DNA of 41,009 nucleotides. Source: Pseudomonas sp. KK4. Its GTDB lineage: Bacteria > Pseudomonadota > Gammaproteobacteria > Pseudomonadales > Pseudomonadaceae. This document shows positions 34,864 through 41,009 of the stretch, piece after piece. The stretch lies in contig NZ_LYVP01000050.1 of assembly GCF_001984065.1 (NCBI RefSeq), positions 1 through 41,009 on the forward strand, written 5' to 3'. Position 1 is the first letter of the stretch; each line of letters starts with the position of its first letter. The position numbers and the translations under genes are program-made. The notes beneath the pieces were generated by a model. The model was not told the DNA's origin, did no database searches, and was given only the letters and a program-made list of their open reading frames with translations.

Positions 34864-34893
34864 AAAACGGTAACCTCTGGTTGATACCGTTTT
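34864..34893. promoter_or_regulatory. Palindrome at the 5' end of the ahcY leader
   Basis: AAAACGGTA (34864-34872) and TACCGTTTT (34885-34893) are perfect 9-bp arms; inside them ACC and GGT can add three pairs. It is just after the predicted start of transcription and before the riboswitch. It could be a 5' stabilising hairpin, a weak attenuator (ends in TTTT) or an operator. It is not a copy of the SahR-like palindrome at 23871. Confidence 0.5.
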
Positions 34894-34902
34894 CCCGCCA
34901 CC

Positions 34903-35021
34903 TGTCCGAGGGGCGCTGCAGCAGGCTGGACCTGTCAGGCTCGGATGGGGCGTTGCCAGGCCTTCACCGGCCCGACACTAAACGCACAACGGCGCCCATT
35001 CGCATACATTACGAATGGAGG
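34903..35021 (+). ncRNA. SAH riboswitch in the ahcY leader
   Basis: Cis-acting aptamer for S-adenosylhomocysteine. P1 is TCCGAG (34905-34910) with CTCGGA (34940-34945); P2 is GCAGG/CCTGT (34921-34925 with 34931-34935); P3 is CGTTG (34951-34955) with CAACG (34987-34991); the pseudoknot is GGGCGC (34911-34916) with GCGCCC (34992-34997). The conserved GGGCGCTGCA and CAGGCTCGG strings match known SAH aptamers. The pseudoknot strand overlaps a hairpin, CCATTCG (34996-35002) with CGAATGG (35012-35018), whose right arm shares two bases with the Shine-Dalgarno GGAGG (35017-35021). SAH binding would stabilise the pseudoknot, open this hairpin and raise AhcY synthesis. The aptamer identification is firm; the expression platform is inferred. 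Confidence 0.93.
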
Positions 35022-35027
35022 CTCTTC

Positions 35028-36437
35028 ATGAGCGCTGTTATCACGCCTGCAGATTTTACCGATTACAAAGTCGCCGACATGTCCCTGGCTGCCTGGGGCC
35101 GTCGCGAAACCATCATCGCCGAATCCGAAATGCCGGCCCTGATGGGTCTGCGCCGCAAGTACTCCGAAGAGCAACCGCTCAAGGGCGCGAAGATCCTCGG
35201 TTGCATCCACATGACCATTCAGACTGCCGTGCTGATCGAAACCCTGGTTGCCCTGGGTGCCGAAGTACGCTGGTCGTCCTGCAACATTTTCTCGACACAA
35301 GACCAGGCCGCCGCATCCATCGCCGCCGCCGGCATCCCGGTTTTCGCCTGGAAAGGTGAAACCGAGCAAGAGTACGAGTGGTGCCTGGAGCAGACCATCC
35401 TCAAGGATGGCCAGCCATGGGACGCCAACATGATCCTCGACGACGGCGGCGACCTGACCGAACTGCTGCACAAGAAGTACCCACAGGTACTGGATCGCGT
35501 CCACGGCGTGACCGAAGAAACCACCACTGGCGTACACCGCCTGCTGGACATGCTGGCCAAGGGCGAACTGAAGATCCCGGCCATCAACGTCAACGACTCG
35601 GTGACCAAGAGCAAGAACGACAACAAGTACGGCTGCCGTCACAGCCTGAACGACGCGATCAAGCGCGGTACCGACCACCTGCTGTCCGGCAAGCAAGCGC
35701 TGGTCATCGGCTACGGTGACGTGGGCAAGGGCTCGGCTCAGTCCCTGCGTCAGGAAGGCATGATCGTCAAGGTCTCCGAAGTCGACCCGATCTGCGCCAT
35801 GCAAGCCTGCATGGACGGTTTCGAACTGGTTTCGCCGTTCATCGATGGTATCAACACCGGCACCGAAGACAGCATCGACAAGGCGCTGCTGGGCAAGATC
35901 GACCTGATCGTGACCACCACCGGTAACGTCAATGTCTGCGACGCCAACATGCTCAAGGCCCTGAAGAAGCGCGCCGTTGTCTGCAACATCGGTCACTTCG
36001 ACAACGAAATCGACACCGCTTTCATGCGCAAGAACTGGGCATGGGAAGAAGTGAAGCCACAGGTTCACAAGATCCACCGTACCGGTCCTGGCGCATTCGA
36101 TGCACAGAACGACGACTACCTGATCCTGCTGGCCGAAGGCCGTCTGGTGAACCTGGGTAACGCCACCGGTCACCCGAGCCGCATCATGGACGGTTCGTTC
36201 GCCAACCAGGTACTGGCGCAGATCTTCCTGTTCGGCCAGAAGTACGCCGACCTGTCGCCCGCCCAGAAAGCCGAGCGCCTGACCGTTGAAGTACTGCCCA
36301 AGAAACTCGACGAAGAAGTGGCCCTGGAAATGGTCCGCGGTTTCGGCGGCGTCGTGACGCAACTGACCAAGACCCAGGCCGACTACATCGGCGTGACCGT
36401 CGAAGGTCCGTTCAAGCCTCACGCCTACCGCTACTGA
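35028..36437 (+). CDS. ahcY: Adenosylhomocysteinase (SAH hydrolase)
   Basis: Cytoplasmic NAD-dependent enzyme that splits SAH into homocysteine and adenosine, relieving product inhibition of methyltransferases. The 469-residue length is typical. It has the substrate segment VNDSVTKSKNDNKYGCRHSL, the NAD-binding GYGDVGKGSAQSLR, NIGHFDNEID, and the C-terminal PFKPHAYRY that reaches the active site of a neighbouring subunit. The ATG at 35028 has GGAGG about 6 nt upstream; a longer frame beginning at 34881 runs through the riboswitch and is not coding. metF follows 162 nt downstream on the same strand, probably in the same transcript, with a REP doublet between. Confidence 0.98.
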   Translation: MSAVITPADFTDYKVADMSLAAWGRRETIIAESEMPALMGLRRKYSEEQPLKGAKILGCIHMTIQTAVLIETLVALGAEVRWSSCNIFSTQDQAAASIAAAGIPVFAWKGETEQEYEWCLEQTILKDGQPWDANMILDDGGDLTELLHKKYPQVLDRVHGVTEETTTGVHRLLDMLAKGELKIPAINVNDSVTKSKNDNKYGCRHSLNDAIKRGTDHLLSGKQALVIGYGDVGKGSAQSLRQEGMIVKVSEVDPICAMQACMDGFELVSPFIDGINTGTEDSIDKALLGKIDLIVTTTGNVNVCDANMLKALKKRAVVCNIGHFDNEIDTAFMRKNWAWEEVKPQVHKIHRTGPGAFDAQNDDYLILLAEGRLVNLGNATGHPSRIMDGSFANQVLAQIFLFGQKYADLSPAQKAERLTVEVLPKKLDEEVALEMVRGFGGVVTQLTKTQADYIGVTVEGPFKPHAYRY

Positions 36438-36460
36438 TCGGTCCTGATGCCCGCTCTCCC

Positions 36461-36553
36461 TTGTGGGAGCGGGCTTGCTCGCGAAAGCGGTTTATCATTC
36501 AACGTTACTGTCGACTGACCCACCGCCTTCGCGAGCAAGCCCGCTCCCACATT
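36461..36553. repeat. REP doublet (class A) between ahcY and metF
   Basis: Inverted class A pair at 36462-36486 and 36527-36553. It is inside an apparent operon, where it could stabilise the upstream ahcY message or lower metF expression. Confidence 0.9.
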
Positions 36554-36599
36554 GGGATGTGCAAGGCTTCCAGGCTTACGCGTTTCCAAGGATATGACC

Positions 36600-37445
36600 A
36601 TGTCCCAAGACCGTCGCTACAGCTTCGAGTTCTTCCCTACCAAGACCGACGCTGGGCATGAAAAGCTGCTCGCCACTGCCCGTCAGCTGGCTGCCTACAA
36701 CCCCGATTTTTTCTCCTGCACCTATGGCGCTGGCGGTTCGACCCGTGATCGCACCCTCAACACCGTGTTGCAGCTCGAGAGCGAAGTCAAAGTCCCTGCC
36801 GCACCGCACTTGTCTTGCGTGGGCGACAGCAAGGACGACCTGCGTGGCCTGCTGACTCAATACAAGGCTGCCGGCATCAAGCGTATCGTTGCCCTGCGCG
36901 GTGACCTGCCTTCGGGTATGGGCATGGCCAGCGGTGAGCTGCGCCACGCCAATGACCTGGTCGAATTCATTCGTGCAGAGACCGGCGATCATTTTCACAT
37001 CGAAGTCGCCGCTTACCCGGAAATGCATCCGCAAGCGCGCAACTTCGAAGACGATATCGCCAACTTCGTGCGCAAGGCCAAGGCCGGCGCCGACAGCGCG
37101 ATCACCCAGTACTTCTTCAACGCCGACAGCTACTTCTACTTCGTCGATCGCGTCCGGGCACTGGGCGTCGACATTCCTGTGGTGCCGGGCATCATGCCGA
37201 TCACCAACTACAGCAAACTGGCGCGTTTCTCCGATGCCTGCGGTGCGGAAATCCCGCGCTGGATCCGCAAGCAGTTGGAAGCCTATGGCGACGACACGCC
37301 GAGCATTCAGCGCTTCGGTGAGCAGGTCATCACCGAAATGTGTGAACGTTTGTTGCAGGGCGGCGCACCGGGGTTGCATTTCTATACCCTGAACCAGGCC
37401 GAAGCCAGCCTGGCTGTGTGGAACAACCTGAAGCTCCCCCGCTGA
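36600..37445 (+). CDS. metF: 5,10-methylenetetrahydrofolate reductase
   Basis: FAD enzyme of 281 residues that makes 5-methyltetrahydrofolate for methionine synthesis. It has the N-terminal FEFFPTK, the FSCTYGAGGST loop, the RGDLPSG FAD motif and EVAAYPEMHPQA, then AKAGADSAITQYFFN and PGIMPITNY. The start at 36600 (MSQDRRYSFEF) is chosen because AAGGA lies 7 nt away; the ATG at 36594 is too close to it. It continues the SAM cycle after ahcY. A terminator follows at once. Confidence 0.97.
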   Translation: MSQDRRYSFEFFPTKTDAGHEKLLATARQLAAYNPDFFSCTYGAGGSTRDRTLNTVLQLESEVKVPAAPHLSCVGDSKDDLRGLLTQYKAAGIKRIVALRGDLPSGMGMASGELRHANDLVEFIRAETGDHFHIEVAAYPEMHPQARNFEDDIANFVRKAKAGADSAITQYFFNADSYFYFVDRVRALGVDIPVVPGIMPITNYSKLARFSDACGAEIPRWIRKQLEAYGDDTPSIQRFGEQVITEMCERLLQGGAPGLHFYTLNQAEASLAVWNNLKLPR

Positions 37446-37463
37446 TCGTTGACCCGCAGGAAC

Positions 37464-37493
37464 AAGGGCCCTCTTCGGAGGGCCTTTTTTTTT
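37464..37493 (+). terminator. Rho-independent terminator of metF
   Basis: AAGGGCCCTC (37464-37473) pairs with GAGGGCCTTT (37478-37487) across a TTCG loop, then a T-tract to 37493. It ends the ahcY-metF transcript. Confidence 0.95.
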
Positions 37494-37522
37494 CAGTAAT
37501 AAACAGGGAATACGCTGTAGCA

Positions 37523-38593
37523 ATGAAGTCTTCACGCCCTCAACTCGTCTATCTGGTTTTCGGTTCCGAGACCTATCACCAGGAAGCCGTCTTCAGCATA
37601 GCCAGTGCCTTGGCATGGCTACGTGAAACGCCGGACGCCGCCATCGATATCCAGGTCTTCAGCGACAACCCCAAGCCCTATGAAAAACTGCCGGTGCGCG
37701 TACGCCCGCTCGACGAGGCCACCCGTCGGCGCTGGTGCGAACCCCATGGCTATCATTTTCGCGCCAAACATGTCGCCCTGCGCACGGTGCTTCAGGAATC
37801 CGAAATCGCGCTGTTGATCGACACCGATACCTTCTTCCACTGCTCGCCAGTCAAATTGTTCGAGCGCGTGCAGCCCGGCGCGCTGCTGTGCAACGACGCC
37901 TACACGCATTACGGCAACAACAAGGAAAACCTGCTCTACAGCGCCCTGGCCTCATCGCTCAAGGAGCGCGGCCTGGCGGACGACCAGATGATGCTGCTCA
38001 ACTCCGGCGTGATCGGCCTGCATCAGCAGGACGCCCAGGTACTGGATCGCTCGATTGCGCTGATCGATGAGCTGTTCCCCCACGCACGCGGCGCCTACAC
38101 CCTCGAGGAGTTCTGCCTGTCGGTGGCGGCCTATCGCACGCTGGAGATCAGAAAGTGCCCGGACCTGATTCATCACTACTGGAGCCGCAAACAGTTGTTC
38201 CGGGCCAAAGTCCAGGCCTGGGTCCGTAAGCACGTCACGCAGCCCACCCGCCCTGCCGCCCTGGACGATACCCACCGAGTATCCGCCCGCCTGCCACGGC
38301 CACCTCGCTGCCAGCGCATGCTCTACAAACTCATCACTCTGGCGCTGCCCGCGCACCTGCGCCAGTTCATCCGCGAAATCCTCTACGGCTGCTATGAGCA
38401 TCCAAACGAGTTCGACAGGGCCTGCGGCCCGGTCTGGTGGGAAAAGGCGCTGCAAAACCAGAAAGAACGCGTCGGCAAGCCAGTGTGCCGACACATGCTG
38501 GAACATTGGTTCACCCACGGTCTGGTCAAGCTGATCCTGGGGCGTCGGCGTACGGCGATCCACCAACACTTGCTCAACTCACCGAGTAAATAG
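37523..38593 (+). CDS. Uncharacterised glycosyltransferase-like protein (GT-A type)
   Basis: A 356-residue protein I do not recognise by name. The N-terminal ~220 residues look like a nucleotide-sugar GT-A fold: strand LVYLVFGSETYHQEA, a sugar-donor metal motif DTD at residues 100-102 (LLIDTDTFF), then MMLLNSGVIGLH, similar to the NSGV segments of GT8/GT77-type transferases. The C-terminal ~130 residues are basic and helical, ending in HQHLLNSPSK, with no membrane segment. The ATG is only 30 nt after the metF terminator, and the nearest GGGA is about 13 nt upstream, so translation may be weak. No saccharide biosynthesis genes lie near it. The fold call is inferred from motifs. Confidence 0.7.
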   Translation: MKSSRPQLVYLVFGSETYHQEAVFSIASALAWLRETPDAAIDIQVFSDNPKPYEKLPVRVRPLDEATRRRWCEPHGYHFRAKHVALRTVLQESEIALLIDTDTFFHCSPVKLFERVQPGALLCNDAYTHYGNNKENLLYSALASSLKERGLADDQMMLLNSGVIGLHQQDAQVLDRSIALIDELFPHARGAYTLEEFCLSVAAYRTLEIRKCPDLIHHYWSRKQLFRAKVQAWVRKHVTQPTRPAALDDTHRVSARLPRPPRCQRMLYKLITLALPAHLRQFIREILYGCYEHPNEFDRACGPVWWEKALQNQKERVGKPVCRHMLEHWFTHGLVKLILGRRRTAIHQHLLNSPSK

Positions 38594-38679
38594 AGACGGC
38601 GCGCCCAATCTGCTCACGTCAGCGCTAAACATGCACGCCAGAGCTTCTCATTAGACGCCCCGCGTACTAACCTCAGGCC

Positions 38680-39495
38680 ATGCCTGTCATTTTCCAGCTA
38701 CTGACCGCTGTGCTTTTCACTTGCCTGAGCCTCACCGCCCGGGGCGAGAAGCTGCGCATTGTCACCGAGCCGTGGGCGCCTTACGTCTATGAGGAAAATG
38801 GCAAGTCACTGGGCCTGGACTACGAAACCACGGCAATCGTGTTCAAACGCCTGGGCATCGAAGTGGAGTGGCAGTTCCTGCCGTGGAAACGTTGCCTGTC
38901 GATGCTCGAGACGGGCCAGGCCGATGGCGCACTGGACATTTTTCACAGCGAAGAGCGCGACGCGACCCTGCTCTACCCCAGCGAACCGCTCTCGGAGGTG
39001 CAGTTCGTGATGTTCTACGCCAACGAGCGGCCGCACCCTTTCCGCACCCTCGACGAACTGCGCGGCCTGACGATCGGCACCTCGCCGGGCTACCTGTACA
39101 GCGAGGACTTCAGGAACTCGACGCTGTTCACCCGTGAACCGGCACCCAGCCATGAAGCCAACTTCGGCAAGCTGGTGCGTGGGCGGATCGACCTGCTGAT
39201 CACCGACCGCCGGGTCGGGCAGCATTTGCTGGACGAGCTGGGCATCCGCGACAAAATCACCGAAAACCCCACCGTCATCAGCCAGCAGAGCCAGTTTCTG
39301 GCGGTGCGCCGCAACGCCGGCATGGACTTGCTGGTGCAGCGCTTCGGCGCCGAACTCAAACGCTTCAAGCGCGAGCCGGCCTACGCCGAGCTGAGTGCCC
39401 GCTATGGTGCCGCCCCGGCAAACGTCATAAATCCAGCCAGTGCCACCGCGACCCGCGCCAAAACCGTTGAGCAGCAGGAAAGCGGCGCGCAGTGA
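38680..39495 (+). CDS. Periplasmic solute-binding protein, SBP_bac_3 type
   Basis: A 271-residue predicted periplasmic protein. The signal peptide (about 1-22, ending ARG) is followed by EKLRIVTEPWAPYVYEENG, the usual opening of family 3 solute-binding domains, then GLDYETTAIVFKRLG and a two-lobe pattern with ADGALDIFHSEERD. No ABC permease or ATPase gene lies nearby. It shares its opening and length with the orphan at 11604. Such orphans sometimes serve other permeases. The last ~30 residues (PASATATRAKTVEQQESGAQ) are a low-complexity hydrophilic tail. Confidence 0.83.
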   Translation: MPVIFQLLTAVLFTCLSLTARGEKLRIVTEPWAPYVYEENGKSLGLDYETTAIVFKRLGIEVEWQFLPWKRCLSMLETGQADGALDIFHSEERDATLLYPSEPLSEVQFVMFYANERPHPFRTLDELRGLTIGTSPGYLYSEDFRNSTLFTREPAPSHEANFGKLVRGRIDLLITDRRVGQHLLDELGIRDKITENPTVISQQSQFLAVRRNAGMDLLVQRFGAELKRFKREPAYAELSARYGAAPANVINPASATATRAKTVEQQESGAQ

Positions 39496-39501
39496 TTGCT
39501 C

Positions 39502-39510
39502 TGTTATACT
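39502..39510 (+). promoter_or_regulatory. Extended -10 promoter candidate for rhlE
   Basis: TGTTATACT is an extended -10 element (TGn plus TATACT) just after the preceding gene's stop. Transcription from about 39517 would give a leader near 200 nt. Confidence 0.45.
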
Positions 39511-39516
39511 CCGGCC

Positions 39517-39717
39517 TTCCCGCCAGGCTCACGCCCGGACGCTCGGAATCGTTAAAGGCATCTCGACCCCGCTACAGCGCAGCTTTCAGCCCGCGCGAGC
39601 GCTCCAGACGAGCTTTCGAAACCGAAGCAGGACCGGACGGGATTGCGTCCTCTTAAACGCCATTCGCGCCAGGCAAGACTCCCATTGGGCCAAGCCCTAA
39701 CTAAAACAGGATTACTC
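39517..39717 (+). promoter_or_regulatory. Long 5' leader of the rhlE-like gene
   Basis: About 200 nt between the promoter candidate and the helicase ATG with no open reading frame of note. It contains paired segments, for example AGGAC...GTCCT around 39630-39651 and GCTTTCG/CGAAGC near 39612-39626. Such leaders can serve autoregulation or cold-induced control; nothing specific is recognised. Confidence 0.4.
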
Positions 39718-41009
39718 ATGTCCTTTGCTTCCCTCGGTCTCTCCGAGGCTTTAGTCCGCGCCATCGAGGCAGCGGGCTATACCGAGCCTACTCCGGTGCA
39801 ACAGCGGGCCATTCCCGCCGTGTTGCAAGGTCGCGACCTGATGGTCGCGGCACAGACAGGTACTGGTAAAACCGGCGGTTTCGCCCTTCCGATCCTGGAG
39901 CGGTTGTTCCCCAACGGTCACCCGGACAAATCCCAGCGCCACGGCCCGCGCCAACCGCGGGTACTGGTCCTGACCCCCACCCGCGAACTCGCAGCCCAGG
40001 TGCACGAAAGCTTCAAGGTCTACGCCCGTGACCTGAAATTCGTCAGCGCCTGCATCTTCGGCGGCGTCGGCATGAACCCTCAGGTTCAGGCCATGTCCCG
40101 CGGCGTGGACGTGCTGGTGGCCTGCCCGGGTCGCCTGCTCGACCTGGCCGGCCAGGGCAGCGTCGACCTGTCCCACGTGGAAATCCTGGTGCTGGACGAA
40201 GCCGACCGCATGCTCGACATGGGCTTTGTCCATGACGTGAAGAAGGTCCTGGCGCGTCTGCCGGCCAAACGGCAGAACCTGCTGTTCTCGGCGACCTTCT
40301 CCAAGGACATCACCGATCTGGCCGGCAAGCTGCTGCACAACCCGGAACGCATCGAAGTCACGCCGCCGAACACCACGGTCGAGCGTATCGAACAGCGCGT
40401 GTTCCGCCTGCCTGCCAGCCACAAGCGCGCACTGCTGGCGCACCTGATCACCGCGGGCGCCTGGGAACAGGTGCTGGTGTTCACCCGCACCAAGCACGGC
40501 GCCAACCGTCTGGCCGAGTACCTGGACAAGCACGGTCTGCCGGCCGTCGCGATCCACGGCAACAAGAGCCAGAACGCCCGCACCAAAGCCCTGGCCGATT
40601 TCAAGGCCGGCGACGTGCGCATCCTGGTCGCCACCGACATCGCCGCCCGTGGCCTGGACATCGACCAGTTGCCCCACGTGGTCAACTTCGAACTGCCGAA
40701 CGTCGATGAAGACTACGTGCACCGCATCGGCCGTACCGGTCGTGCCGGTCGTTCGGGCGAGGCGATCTCGCTGGTGGCCCCGGACGAAGAAAAACTGCTG
40801 AAAAGCATCGAGCGCATGACCAGGCAGAAAATTGCCGACGGCGACCTGATGGGCTTCGATGCCAGCGCCGTGGAAGCCGAAAAACCGGAAGCCCGCGAAC
40901 GTCCGGACATGCGCAACCCGCGCAATGCCCGTGGCCCGCGCGGTGACGGTCCGAACGGCGGTGGTGGCGGTGGCGGCCGTAAAGACAAGGGCAAGGACAA
41001 GGGCAAGGA
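39718..41009 (+). CDS. rhlE: ATP-dependent RNA helicase, RhlE type (3' end outside window)
   Basis: DEAD-box RNA helicase, 430 codons present and still open at the window end. Motifs in order: Q motif (PTPVQQRAIP), Walker A AQTGTGKT, PTREL, DEAD in LVLDEADRMLDMGF, SAT, VFTRTKHGA, ATDIAARGLDID and HRIGRTGRAGR. The usual TPGR motif reads CPGR (ACPGRLLDL). After the core comes a glycine- and arginine-rich tail, then a KDKGKDKGKG repeat, the basic tail of RhlE-like proteins that binds RNA. RhlE acts in ribosome and RNA remodelling. ATG at 39718 has AGGA about 7 nt upstream. The true C-terminus is not seen. Confidence 0.92.
   Translation, partial: MSFASLGLSEALVRAIEAAGYTEPTPVQQRAIPAVLQGRDLMVAAQTGTGKTGGFALPILERLFPNGHPDKSQRHGPRQPRVLVLTPTRELAAQVHESFKVYARDLKFVSACIFGGVGMNPQVQAMSRGVDVLVACPGRLLDLAGQGSVDLSHVEILVLDEADRMLDMGFVHDVKKVLARLPAKRQNLLFSATFSKDITDLAGKLLHNPERIEVTPPNTTVERIEQRVFRLPASHKRALLAHLITAGAWEQVLVFTRTKHGANRLAEYLDKHGLPAVAIHGNKSQNARTKALADFKAGDVRILVATDIAARGLDIDQLPHVVNFELPNVDEDYVHRIGRTGRAGRSGEAISLVAPDEEKLLKSIERMTRQKIADGDLMGFDASAVEAEKPEARERPDMRNPRNARGPRGDGPNGGGGGGGRKDKGKDKGK

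Noticed and set aside
34881..35027. N-terminal extension of AhcY by 49 codons
   Set aside because: The extension would be the SAH aptamer and its expression platform; the ATG at 35028 has a proper GGAGG site and the known protein start.

Overview
The window looks like a piece of chromosome from the Pseudomonas fluorescens group. The DNA is GC-rich, the gene families and gene orders are typical of Pseudomonas (betA, tkt-epd-pgk-fba, metK/ahcY/metF), and the spacers are full of the REP palindromes that mark this group (core GGGAGCGGGCTTGCTCGCGA). I see no tRNA, rRNA, CRISPR array, prophage, insertion sequence or transposase. Most of it is ordinary housekeeping chromosome, with interesting regulatory DNA around the S-adenosylmethionine (SAM) cycle genes.

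Layout. 1-9.2 kb: choline dehydrogenase betA, a two-gene TldD/TldE-type protease operon, an MdtD-like drug exporter, the RNA helicase dbpA and a YhiN-type flavoprotein. 9.4-16.1 kb: a YccS-type membrane protein, an orphan solute-binding protein, an ElaA acetyltransferase, a winged-helix protein paired with a YgjP-like metallopeptidase, and a large REC-PAS-GGDEF-EAL protein. 16.4-17.1 kb: a small PL7 alginate lyase. 17.3-23.7 kb, minus strand: the carbon-metabolism cluster tktA, epd, pgk, two small lipoproteins (one MliC-like) and fba. 23.9-26.2 kb: an ArsR-type regulator with a fused methyltransferase domain (SahR-like) followed by metK. 26.4-30.5 kb: ligB, a DUF1090 protein, a lipoprotein cytochrome c' and mltA. 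30.6-34.7 kb: MAPEG and EamA membrane proteins, an MFS exporter, an FNT-family channel and an acyl-CoA thioesterase. 34.8-37.5 kb: ahcY behind an S-adenosylhomocysteine (SAH) riboswitch, then metF and a strong terminator. 37.5-41.0 kb: an uncharacterised glycosyltransferase-like protein, a second orphan solute-binding protein, and the start of a RhlE-type helicase cut off by the window end.

How the genes fit together. Three SAM-cycle enzymes lie here: MetK makes SAM, AhcY hydrolyses SAH, and MetF supplies methyl groups for methionine synthesis. The window shows two different control devices for them. A 30-bp palindrome sits directly against a promoter in front of the sahR-like/metK pair, and a complete SAH aptamer with an apparent Shine-Dalgarno-sequestering hairpin precedes ahcY. 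tktA, epd, pgk and fba form a pentose-phosphate/gluconeogenic set. At least 13 REP doublets or REPIN-like units of four sequence classes fill the spacers, mostly at gene 3' ends.

The best candidates for follow-up are the SahR-like operator with a nearly leaderless promoter, the ahcY leader (riboswitch plus an extra upstream hairpin), the TldD/TldE pair, and an EAL domain in which a metal-binding Asn is replaced by Ser.
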